6,550 nt of DNA from Parachlamydiaceae bacterium (GTDB lineage Bacteria > Chlamydiota > Chlamydiia > Chlamydiales > Parachlamydiaceae): positions 1 through 6,550 of the forward strand of contig JACDDG010000139.1 in the NCBI GenBank assembly GCA_013817115.1, given 5' to 3'. The position numbers were made by a program, and so were the translations under genes. The notes under the pieces were generated by a model. It did not search any database and was not told where the DNA came from. It saw nothing but the letters and a program-made list of their open reading frames with translations. This document shows positions 1-6,463 of the stretch, piece after piece (within the stretch, counting starts at the first letter, position 1; each line of letters starts with the position of its first letter).

Positions 1-20
1 ATTGAAGCAAAGTTGCAGCC

Positions 21-35
21 CATTAATTATTAATG
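21..35. repeat. Perfect 15-bp AT-rich palindrome
   Basis: CATTAAT and ATTAATG flank a single central T (position 28), so both strands read the same outside the centre. It lies in an AT-rich stretch with no convincing gene. It could be a protein-binding site or simply chance in AT-rich DNA; nothing in the flanks decides this. Confidence 0.35.
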
Positions 36-64
36 ACTTGCGATTTGACTTTTCTCGCCCAAAA

Positions 65-107
65 GCCTCAAGTTCTTTACTATAAGTACTTTAAGAAAAC
101 TTGAAGC
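65..107. repeat. Imperfect inverted repeat (possible stem-loop)
   Basis: GCCTCAAGTT (65-74) pairs with AACTTGAAGC (98-107) at 9 of 10 positions, and CTT (75-77) can add pairs with AAG (93-95) across a two-base bulge. Neither strand has a T-run immediately after the stem, so it does not look like an intrinsic terminator. It precedes the orphan plus-strand frame and could be part of its leader, but that is inference. Confidence 0.35.
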
Positions 108-164
108 CGTTAAACTTGGGTTAATAATTCTAGTAATTCTGAACAGTGTCGAAATTCATTCTGG

Positions 165-389
165 TTGACAGACAAGGGTTCCAATCGCGCACTTTGTGAA
201 GAAGTTTTGAAAGAGAATGACAGTACAAGTGAAATAGTTATTATTCCTTCTTTTTCGAAAGTTGGAAGTTCTTTTGTGCCCGTCATTTCGATTTTTAATG
301 AGTCACCCTACGACGGGAATACTTATGGAATTATGGTGTGTAAAGATTTTTTTGGTGATGTTAAAGATGAAGTTGAGAATGTGGTTTAA
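165..389 (+). CDS. Small orphan open frame, hypothetical protein or gene remnant
   Basis: This frame of 74 codons starts at a TTG; the frame is open further upstream to position 114 (just after a TAA at 111-113), giving up to 91 codons without any ATG or good Shine-Dalgarno near the TTG. The only in-frame ATG is very late. The product would be small, acidic at the C-terminus, without a signal peptide or clear membrane segment, and with a hydrophobic beta-like stretch (SEIVIIPSF, then SSFVPVISIF). I do not recognise a family. Missing a conventional start suggests either a true TTG-initiated small gene or the 3' remnant of a longer, decayed gene whose upstream part has been lost. It is the only plus-strand frame here that reads like protein, is separated from the dnaE operon by over 500 bases, and is convergent with it. 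Confidence 0.35.
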   Translation: MTDKGSNRALCEEVLKENDSTSEIVIIPSFSKVGSSFVPVISIFNESPYDGNTYGIMVCKDFFGDVKDEVENVV

Positions 390-530
390 TTAAAATAGGC
401 AATTTAAGCTACGACCGAGAGTTTAACAGTCTTAAAATGTAGCAAAAAAACAGTTCATCATTTTGGTTATGCTTTTAATTTATTTTTTTTAAAAAAAGTT
501 TAGAAACTAAAAACTTAGCCAGAAAATCTT

Positions 531-576
531 TTTGCAGCCCACAGCCAAGGATTTGCCGCTGCTGTGGGTAAGCAAA
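531..576. repeat. Hairpin with 8-bp perfect core stem
   Basis: CCCACAGC (538-545) is perfectly complementary to GCTGTGGG (561-568) around a 15-base loop. Outside a small asymmetric internal loop, TTTGC (531-535) pairs with GCAAA (572-576). No T-run follows on either strand, so a terminator role is unlikely. It might be a structured RNA segment or part of a dispersed repeat. Confidence 0.5.
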
Positions 577-593
577 TATGTCTTCGTCCCCCG

Positions 594-620
594 TGAGGGA
601 TTTCTATTTTTAATCCCCCA
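594..620. repeat. Short inverted repeat with an alternative pairing partner
   Basis: TGAGGGATT (594-602) pairs with AATCCCCCA (612-620) at 8 of 9 positions around a 9-base loop. The same GGGA (597-600) can instead pair with TCCC (587-590), so the two folds exclude each other. No leader peptide or downstream gene is visible that would make this an attenuator, so I record it only as structure. Confidence 0.35.
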
Positions 621-690
621 AATAATTATAAACTTAACTTTTAAGCCATAAGTATGGGCCACAAATAATTTTTCATGAGTTCTTGGAGTC

Positions 691-718
691 ATAAAAAGAG
701 GTTCCCCTGCCGGGGAAC
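691..718 (-). terminator. Intrinsic terminator of the uhpC-dnaE operon
   Basis: GTTCCCC (701-707) and GGGGAAC (712-718) form a perfect, GC-rich 7-bp stem around a 4-base loop. Read on the minus strand the stem is followed directly by CCTCTTTTTAT, a T-rich tail, which is the layout of a Rho-independent terminator. No comparable T-run follows on the plus strand. It lies about 200 bases beyond the dnaE stop and is the first good terminator in that direction, so it probably ends the operon transcript. Confidence 0.72.
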
Positions 719-737
719 ACTTGCTGTTAAACTATAC

Positions 738-764
738 CCATAGCTGCGCTAGCGCTTGCTATGG
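738..764. repeat. Hairpin between dnaE and its terminator
   Basis: CCATAGC (738-744) is perfectly complementary to GCTATGG (758-764). The interior is itself a palindrome, GCGCTAGCGC (746-755). There is no T-run on either side. On the minus-strand transcript it would fold just ahead of the terminator and could protect the 3' end, or it may be a short dispersed repeat. Confidence 0.45.
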
Positions 765-914
765 ATTACAAAATGATTTTCAGGTTATGTTTTTAGCTGC
801 AAAATATTTTCAAAATAAAATTAAATGAAAAGCATGTCGGAATGATGAGAATTTTTTCCGCACTTAAGGGCGGCAAGCACTCCGATCCTGGCAATGGGTT
901 AATCTCCACAACCT

Positions 915-3900
915 TCACACCATAAGGGTAACTCCCAGAATCAGCTTTATTGCCTTATTAAAGTCATTCGAAGGGGTAATGCCGTAAGTGCTATCAATCT
1001 TTAAAGAAGCAATAGAACGACCATCTCCTTCAAAATTGATTTCAAGCGGCGTTGTGCCTCGATGTTCCGCAAAAAGTTCCTTGAGCTTCAAAATGATGCT
1101 TAAACGTATGCTATCAGCATCAATTTTAAGAAGAATTGGCATATTCACAGTTTGAACCTTATTAGCAATTGTTTCTATCTTTGGGTTATGCTTCGTTGTT
1201 GTACCTGCACCTATTCCTGTACCTATTCCTGTACCCCCAGCACCAGAATTAGTAGCATCAGTTTCTGCTTTAACTTCATTTTTAGCTTCATTATTCTGCG
1301 CATTTTTGCTTTTCATGGCTGCATAACGTGCAATCTGGTGCTTAGCCTTATCGTAGGCTAGGTCACAATCGACCATCATCTGATCATTGACCTCTGTCAA
1401 GTCGGCTATCCACTTGCAAGATAGGCGTAATGACTCTTCTTTTTTGTCTACCTGAAGAACTCCTAAAAGCATTCGATTTTCGATGAGGAGATGGCCTTTT
1501 TCCTCATAGAGCTCGGGCCAAATCGGCAATTCATAACTTTCCATGCCATCGCTAATTCTAAGAATTGCGAATTTCTTTTGCGTTTTGGCGGAAATGCGGG
1601 TCTGAATAGTTTCAACGAGAAAACCAGCTCGACAAACTGTATCATGGTCCATTTGCTCAATATCGATCAGCGGAATACAGGAAAGTTGTCGCAAAATTTG
1701 TTGAAATTCTTCCAAAGGGTGCCCTGAAAGGAAAAATCCTAATAACGCTTTTTCTTTGAAAAGGTTGTCTTGTTTAAAACTTTTGCGTTTTACTTCCGGT
1801 GGCTTGTCATAGAGATCTTCGTTGGATTCTCCCATTAGAGAAAAGAGCGAGATAAATCCTTTAGCATGGTCAGCTTGTTCCTTGGAAACCGCATCAAACA
1901 TCGGTTCAACACTTTGGCGTAAAGCATCGCGGAGCCAGCCGGTTGAATCAAAACCGCCGGCGTCAATGAGGTTTTCAACCACTTTTTTGCCAACGCGTTT
2001 AGCGTCTGTGCGTTTAAAAAATTGGTATAAGCTCTTGTAAGGTCCGGATTTAGAGCGCTCTTGCACAATCGCTTCGACTGCTCCGGTACCTATTCCTTTA
2101 ATACCCGCCATTGCAAATCTGATCCCTTTTTCGGTAGCAACAAAGGTCAAGTTAGCTTCATTTACATCAGGAGGTAAAATAGCAATGCCCATGGAATGGC
2201 ATTCGCGGATAAATTTAGCAACTTTTGAGAGATCGGAAATATCGCATGTCATGAGGGCTGCCATCCACTCGCGAGGATAATTAGCCTTCAGGTAAGCTGT
2301 GACATAGGAAAGGTAGCCGTAAGCTGCAGCATGGGATTTGTTAAATCCGTACGAAGCAAATTTCTCCATTTTGTCAAAGACGCTCATAGAGATAGCTTCA
2401 GAAATGCCATTTTCAGATGCTCCAAGACGGAACTTTTCACGCTCTTTGGCCATCTGTTCCGCATCTTTTTTACCCATAGCACGACGGAGCACATCTCCTT
2501 CACCTAAAGTATATCTAGCGAGAGTACTGGCGATTTGCATGACCTGCTCTTGGTAGACCATAATACCGTAGGTTTCACTCAGAATTGTTTCCATCCATGG
2601 ATGCTCATATTCGATTGGTTCACGACCATGTTTTCGATTAATGAATGAGGGAATCATGTCCATAGGACCTGGACGATAAAGTGCGCCTACCGCAATGATC
2701 TCTTCAAATTTATCTAAGTGCAGATTGCGGGCAAGATCTTGCATACCACCGGACTCGAGCTGGAACACTCCTAGGGTTTTTCCTTGGTTCAGCAAATCAA
2801 AAGTGGGTTTGTCATCCAGTGGGAGGTTAACCCAGTCGATGCTGATTCCCAGTCTTTCTTTAATCGCTTCAACGGCAATTTGAATTGCAGTAAGAGTTTT
2901 TAAGCCTAAAAAGTCGACTTTCAACATTCCTACAAGCTCTACCGGCTTCATCGAGAACTGAGTGCACGGTATTTCAGAGTCTTTGGCATTACAAATAGGG
3001 ATGTAATCTGTCAGGGGTTGGCCTGCGATGATAATACCCGCAGCATGTATGCCTGTATTGCGGATGGAGCCTTCTAGTTTTCGGCCGATGTCGATAATCC
3101 GTCTAGCATCATCGTCAGAATGATACATGCTGAGAAGATCGGCATCTTTTTCAAGAGCTTTTTCAAGCGTAATATTTAAATCTTCCGGCACAAGTTTGGC
3201 GATAGCATTGACTTTGCTTAATGGGATGTTGAGAACTCTGCCAACGTCTTTGATAGTCATCTTGGCTTTCATCGTGCCGAAGGTGATGATCTGAGCAACG
3301 TTGGATTTCCCGTACTTTTGCAGCGTATAGTTGATCACTTCTCCGCGTCGATCCATGCAGATGTCGACGTCGATATCGGGATAAGACAAGCGTTCAGGAT
3401 TAATAAATCGTTCAAAGAATAGATGAAAACGCAGTGGTTCGATATCGGTGATTCCGATCAAATAAAGTACAATTGATCCCGCCCCTGAACCGCGCCCTGG
3501 GCCCATGGGAACCCCATTGCTTTTAGCCCAATGGATGAAGTCCCATACGATCAAAAGGTAGTCAGCCATACCTTTAGGAACAATAATGTTGATCTCGTAA
3601 TTCAGTCTTTCACGCACCACTTCCATCGGTTCCCGATCAGGATATACTTCTTTGATTTTGGCAAGTTTTTCCGGAGTGTAACGAAAGGGGATTCCCTTTT
3701 CACAAAGGTCTAGCAGGAATTTTTCGATTTCTAGAGCTCGCAGTTCAGGCGTAAGGTGCTCTGGATCGATCTTTTCATGCAAGTTGGGAGGAGTAAATAC
3801 CGGGTAGTGTTTTGTTTTAAAATCGAGTTCAAGATTACATTTTTCAGCGACTTCTAGAGTGTTCGATATAGCTTCCGGTACATCTGAAAAAAGAGCCTGC

Positions 3901-4766
3901 ATTTGCTCTGGGGATTTAAAATAGTACTCTAATGACGAGTAGGTTGCTCTTTTGGGGTTAGGCATGCGCGAACGTATGTTGCCATAAGAATCTTTTTCTA
4001 GAAGCTCGGTAGGTTCACCGGATTGGACATTGAGTAAAATTTCATGTGCACGCCAATCGGATTTCGTCATGTAGTGACTGTCGTTTGTAGCAACTAGTCG
4101 GACATGATGTTCTGAGGCAAGCTGCATTAACCCAGAATTAATTCTTTCTTGCTTGCGTATGTAGTCAGTATATTGCTGGTGTAACCATGATTCTTGATAG
4201 AAACCAGCCTCATGCAAGTCAGCTTCGCTCATTTGGTGGCGCATCAGTTCCAAATAATAATCTTCACCAAAAAGCTCGTGATACCACTTGAATGTTTCGA
4301 GGATTTTATCTTGAGATTCCGATAGGATGTCTTGGGAAAGTCTACTATTAATACATCCGGAGAGGCAAATCAGACCTTCAGAATGTGATTTTAGGATTTC
4401 CGGATCAATCCTGGGGGTATAGTAAAAACCTTCCAAGTAGCCAATTGAAGAAAGCTTACAGAGGTTATGATAACCCTGCTGATTTTTGGCTAAGAGTGTT
4501 AAAGTGTAGCTGGTTCGTTGGCCGCTTTCTCTTTTTTTGTCGAGGCGTGAGTTAGGGGCAACATAGAATTCACAACCGATGATAGGTTTGACTTTGTTGG
4601 CTTTGCACTCTTTGAAGAACTCTACAGCACCATAAAGATTACCATGATCTGTTAGAGCTACGGATGGCATACCAAAGTTCGCAGCTTGCTTAGCAAGAGC
4701 TTCGAGCGAGGATGTGGAATCTAGAATGGAGTATTGAGAATGGACGTGCAAAGGAACCCAGGTCAT
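915..4766 (-). CDS. dnaE: DNA polymerase III subunit alpha (replicative polymerase)
   Basis: This is the catalytic subunit of the chromosomal replicase: it adds dNTPs to primed DNA in the cytoplasm as part of the pol III holoenzyme. The 1283-residue product is collinear with E. coli DnaE (1160 aa). An N-terminal PHP domain (about 1-290) opens with HVH at 7-9 and has TDHG at 39-42 and NDSH at 228-231. The polymerase core follows: GPGRGSGAGS at 422-431, PDIDVD at 463-468 and KVDFLGL at 616-622. These give the catalytic aspartates D466, D468 and D618, equivalent to E. coli D401, D403 and D555. YGFNKSHAAAYG lies at 806-817. A helix-hairpin-helix (AGIKGIG, 887-893), an OB-fold region (about 1040-1120) and a tau-binding-like C-terminal domain (about 1209-1283, with HRGTTPLEI) complete it. 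The ATG overlaps the uhpC stop (TAATG), and AAGG lies 6 bases upstream. Oddities are a degenerate clamp motif and a Gly-Thr repeat linker (1141-1208). The frame is intact. Confidence 0.98.
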   Translation of the reverse strand: MTWVPLHVHSQYSILDSTSSLEALAKQAANFGMPSVALTDHGNLYGAVEFFKECKANKVKPIIGCEFYVAPNSRLDKKRESGQRTSYTLTLLAKNQQGYHNLCKLSSIGYLEGFYYTPRIDPEILKSHSEGLICLSGCINSRLSQDILSESQDKILETFKWYHELFGEDYYLELMRHQMSEADLHEAGFYQESWLHQQYTDYIRKQERINSGLMQLASEHHVRLVATNDSHYMTKSDWRAHEILLNVQSGEPTELLEKDSYGNIRSRMPNPKRATYSSLEYYFKSPEQMQALFSDVPEAISNTLEVAEKCNLELDFKTKHYPVFTPPNLHEKIDPEHLTPELRALEIEKFLLDLCEKGIPFRYTPEKLAKIKEVYPDREPMEVVRERLNYEINIIVPKGMADYLLIVWDFIHWAKSNGVPMGPGRGSGAGSIVLYLIGITDIEPLRFHLFFERFINPERLSYPDIDVDICMDRRGEVINYTLQKYGKSNVAQIITFGTMKAKMTIKDVGRVLNIPLSKVNAIAKLVPEDLNITLEKALEKDADLLSMYHSDDDARRIIDIGRKLEGSIRNTGIHAAGIIIAGQPLTDYIPICNAKDSEIPCTQFSMKPVELVGMLKVDFLGLKTLTAIQIAVEAIKERLGISIDWVNLPLDDKPTFDLLNQGKTLGVFQLESGGMQDLARNLHLDKFEEIIAVGALYRPGPMDMIPSFINRKHGREPIEYEHPWMETILSETYGIMVYQEQVMQIASTLARYTLGEGDVLRRAMGKKDAEQMAKEREKFRLGASENGISEAISMSVFDKMEKFASYGFNKSHAAAYGYLSYVTAYLKANYPREWMAALMTCDISDLSKVAKFIRECHSMGIAILPPDVNEANLTFVATEKGIRFAMAGIKGIGTGAVEAIVQERSKSGPYKSLYQFFKRTDAKRVGKKVVENLIDAGGFDSTGWLRDALRQSVEPMFDAVSKEQADHAKGFISLFSLMGESNEDLYDKPPEVKRKSFKQDNLFKEKALLGFFLSGHPLEEFQQILRQLSCIPLIDIEQMDHDTVCRAGFLVETIQTRISAKTQKKFAILRISDGMESYELPIWPELYEEKGHLLIENRMLLGVLQVDKKEESLRLSCKWIADLTEVNDQMMVDCDLAYDKAKHQIARYAAMKSKNAQNNEAKNEVKAETDATNSGAGGTGIGTGIGAGTTTKHNPKIETIANKVQTVNMPILLKIDADSIRLSIILKLKELFAEHRGTTPLEINFEGDGRSIASLKIDSTYGITPSNDFNKAIKLILGVTLMV
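1201..1236 (-). repeat. 12-bp tandem repeat inside dnaE
   Basis: The unit ACCTATTCCTGT occurs twice in a row on the plus strand (1209-1220 and 1221-1232), flanked by partial units (GTACCTGC before, ACC after). On the coding strand it encodes the alternating Gly-Thr-Gly-Ile pattern GTGIGTGIGAGT near residue 1178-1189 of DnaE. A unit change would add or remove four residues without shifting the frame, in a linker that should tolerate it. Confidence 0.8.
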
Positions 4767-6112
4767 TATTCACCTTCAACTAATTCTTGTCTTGTTTGAG
4801 CTTTTGTCACATTCCACATCGGAATTAACGCAATTACAGCAATGAGGGCACAAGCCAAAAGTGCCCAAAAGTAGCCATTCCATCCAATTTCATGGGCGAT
4901 TTTACCTAGTGGGTAACCTGCCATTGCCGCTCCTAAATAAGCGCCAAGGCCAATAAAGCCATTGGATGTCGCAACTGCGTTTTTATGGGTAACTTCAGCT
5001 GCCGCAACGCCTATGAGCATCTGAGGACCAAAGACCGTGAATCCTAAAATAAAAATGGTTATGGAATCAAAAAGCTGATAACCCACAGGGACAGCTTTAA
5101 AGAGGAATAGAGCTCCAATAATAGCGATTGCATAAAGGCAGTTGACAGGTCCTCGCTTTGCTCCGAAAAGTCGGTCTGATGCCCAGCCTGCGGTAAGTCC
5201 ACCGGTCATGCCGCCAATTTCAAATAAAGAAGCCGATCCACTTGCTCCAAAGAGGCTATACCCTTTTTCTTCGATTAAAAAGAGTGCTGTCCAGTCTGCA
5301 ATGCCGATGCGTACAATATAAATAAAGAAATAGGCAAACGCAAGTAACCAAATGTATTTGTTCTTCAAAATATAAAGATAAAAAATCGTCCAGAAGGGGA
5401 GGGGTTGATTTTGATCAGGAAGGCTCGCCGAATAATCATTACGGTATTTGTCAATTGGCGGTAGACCAATGGATTGAGGGGTATCTCGCAAACGATTAAT
5501 CAAAAATAGACTGCCAATGATGCAAATAACTCCGGGAATATACATCGCATAGCGCCATCCCCACTGATGAAGGCTTGCTCCAACAATCCAGGGGATGATG
5601 AAAGCTCCGATATTATGAGAAGTGCTCCACGTGGACCACCAGGCTCCGCGTTCTGTATGCGAATACCATTGAGTTAAAAAGCGAATACATGGAGGAGCAC
5701 CAAATCCTTGAAACCATCCGTTAAATCCCCAAAACAAAGCAAAAAAGAATAGAGAGGAGGAGAAGCCAAACATAATATTACAGGCGCCGGCAAAAAAGAG
5801 TCCCATTGCCATGAAGTACCGAGGGCTAGAACAATCTGAGAGGATGCCGCTGGCCAATTTACTAAGACCGTAGGCCACGGAGAAAATGGAGGCTAACAGG
5901 CCTAATTGAGTTTTATCGTAACCCAGTTCATTAATGATTCCGGGCATCGCAAAAGTAAAGCTTTTGCGTGTAAAATAATAAAAAGCATAACCAATAAAGA
6001 TACTATATAAAGTGCGAATACGCCAGTAAGGATAGAGTTCGTCGACAATATTTTTGTCTTCAATCTCTGGAATTGGCGGAGCTGGTTTTAGTATAGAAGG
6101 AATTAAATTCAC
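4766..6112 (-). CDS. uhpC: UhpC-type hexose-phosphate transporter (MFS, organophosphate:phosphate antiporter family)
   Basis: An inner-membrane major facilitator of the GlpT/UhpT/UhpC family. In E. coli UhpC is a glucose-6-phosphate sensor, whereas the chlamydial homologue is known as a glucose-6-phosphate carrier exchanging for phosphate, so import of host sugar phosphate is the likely role. From the GTG at 6112 the product is 448 aa, the usual family length, with about 12 predicted membrane segments. Family signatures are RIRTLYSIFIGY, YFTRKSF, GAPPCIRFLTQWYSHTERG and VRIGIADW. R49 (in YFTRKSF) and R268 (in VRIGIADW) match the two phosphate-binding arginines of GlpT (R45, R269). The frame extends to an ATG at 6184 (472 aa), but no ribosome binding site sits near that ATG or the one at 6127, while GGAG is 7 bases before the GTG. 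The added 24 residues do not look like the family. It is first in the operon with dnaE. Confidence 0.93.
   Translation of the reverse strand: MNLIPSILKPAPPIPEIEDKNIVDELYPYWRIRTLYSIFIGYAFYYFTRKSFTFAMPGIINELGYDKTQLGLLASIFSVAYGLSKLASGILSDCSSPRYFMAMGLFFAGACNIMFGFSSSLFFFALFWGFNGWFQGFGAPPCIRFLTQWYSHTERGAWWSTWSTSHNIGAFIIPWIVGASLHQWGWRYAMYIPGVICIIGSLFLINRLRDTPQSIGLPPIDKYRNDYSASLPDQNQPLPFWTIFYLYILKNKYIWLLAFAYFFIYIVRIGIADWTALFLIEEKGYSLFGASGSASLFEIGGMTGGLTAGWASDRLFGAKRGPVNCLYAIAIIGALFLFKAVPVGYQLFDSITIFILGFTVFGPQMLIGVAAAEVTHKNAVATSNGFIGLGAYLGAAMAGYPLGKIAHEIGWNGYFWALLACALIAVIALIPMWNVTKAQTRQELVEGE
4771..4776 (-). promoter_or_regulatory. dnaE ribosome binding site inside the uhpC 3' end
   Basis: On the minus strand AAGGTG lies within the last uhpC codons (Glu-Gly-Glu-stop), with the AAGG core ending 6 bases before the dnaE ATG at 4766. 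Together with the one-base TAATG overlap it points to translational coupling, with ribosomes that finish uhpC able to restart on dnaE. Confidence 0.7.
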
Positions 6113-6119
6113 GCATGGT

Positions 6120-6123
6120 CTCC
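6120..6123 (-). promoter_or_regulatory. Shine-Dalgarno supporting the GTG start of uhpC
   Basis: GGAG on the minus strand is 7 bases from the in-frame GTG at 6112-6110. The in-frame ATGs at 6184 and 6127 lack such a site: the nearest AGAGGA to the first is roughly 20 bases away, and nothing suitable precedes the second. This is the main sequence argument for the shorter uhpC. Confidence 0.55.
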
Positions 6124-6151
6124 ACATAAAAAGTGCAAAGTACGAAGGACT

Positions 6152-6180
6152 ATTGTCCTGCTTCTCTCGAAAAAAAGCAA
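6152..6180 (-). promoter_or_regulatory. Weak candidate promoter for uhpC-dnaE
   Basis: On the minus strand TTGCTT (6180-6175) and GACAAT (6157-6152) are separated by 17 bases. They match the vegetative -35 and -10 consensus at 3 and 4 of 6 positions. A start about 7 bases downstream would give a leader of roughly 35 bases before the GTG at 6112. A small perfect palindrome, AGGAC-TATT-GTCCT (6146-6159), overlaps the -10 and could be an operator. The match is poor, so this is a suggestion only. Confidence 0.22.
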
Positions 6181-6224
6181 CCATGATTTTGGCAGTGTAT
6201 TAGTCCTCTTGGGCTTTGGTAGCA

Positions 6225-6386
6225 TCAGACCACATGACCCCTATGCGTGTCGCAAGGATTCCAAATGATACCAATCTGTCGCGCTCAGCTCCTCGGCAAT
6301 AGCTTAGGCTATTACCTCGTCGCTGATCGCAGTATCTTGGTATCATTTGAAAACCTTCGCCTACGTATAGGGATCATGTGGTCTGA
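6225..6386. repeat. 162-bp near-palindrome (81-base arms), possible non-autonomous mobile element
   Basis: The arms 6225-6305 and 6306-6386 are inverted copies in exact register, with no gap needed anywhere. By hand count 60 of 81 positions match. The outermost 13 bases (TCAGACCACATGA and its complement) are perfect, as is CAAATGATACCAA (6262-6274) against its mirror. The centre is AATAGC-TTAG-GCTATT (6298-6313). The element lies between the upstream gene's stop and uhpC, has no coding frame, and is flanked on both sides by GCA (6222-6224 and 6387-6389), a possible but very short target duplication. The shape (terminal inverted repeats, no gene, intergenic) suits a MITE-like element; transcribed, it would make a very long hairpin. 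Assignment to a repeat family is inference. Confidence 0.75.
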
Positions 6387-6432
6387 GCATGATAAAAATC
6401 CTTGACGCTGTGTTTACGATTTTCATCATGCT
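6386..6432. repeat. 47-bp hairpin abutting the large palindrome
   Basis: AGCATGATAAAAATC (6386-6400) pairs with GATTTTCATCATGCT (6418-6432) at 14 of 15 positions around a 17-base loop. Its first base is the last base of the 162-bp palindrome. It follows the stop of the upstream minus-strand gene by about 30 bases, the right place for a terminator, but no T-run follows the stem on the minus strand. It may instead belong to a composite repeat: GTAGCAT (6219-6225) and ATGCTAC (6428-6434) bracket both hairpins as a perfect 7-bp inverted pair. Confidence 0.6.
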
Positions 6433-6463
6433 ACTCAAATGTACCTAACAGAACACAAAAGGC

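Larger units (their letters stand above)
390..914. other. Non-coding region between the dnaE 3' end and the orphan frame
   Basis: About 525 bases with no supportable gene. A minus-strand frame at 507-692 begins inside the terminator's T-run and lacks a ribosome binding site, so I do not accept it. The region contains an AT palindrome (T8 followed by A7 at 483-497), several hairpins (531-576, 594-620, 701-718, 738-764), and featureless AT-rich sequence at 765-914. This density of stem-loops downstream of dnaE is consistent with an untranslated 3' region ending in a terminator, and possibly decayed repeats. Confidence 0.6.

Noticed and set aside
2..85. Open frames at the left edge (ending at 33 in one frame and at 85 in another)
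   Set aside because: Too short to tell a gene end from chance; neither translation is recognisable.
45..86. TTGACT (45-50) with TATAAG (81-86) as a plus-strand promoter
   Set aside because: The spacing is 30 bases, far beyond the usable range, and no better -10 lies at 16-19 bases.
507..692. 61-codon minus-strand frame beginning with ATG
   Set aside because: Its ATG lies in the T-run right after the terminator stem, there is no ribosome binding site, it spans two other hairpins, and its translation resembles no family I know.
859..874. CCGC/GCGG small hairpin just after the dnaE stop as a terminator
   Set aside because: The stem is only 4 bp, and on the minus strand it is followed by A residues rather than T residues.
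1152..3713. Several 60-78 codon plus-strand frames opposite dnaE
   Set aside because: They lie antisense within a fully intact, strongly conserved gene and have no independent start signals or recognisable products.
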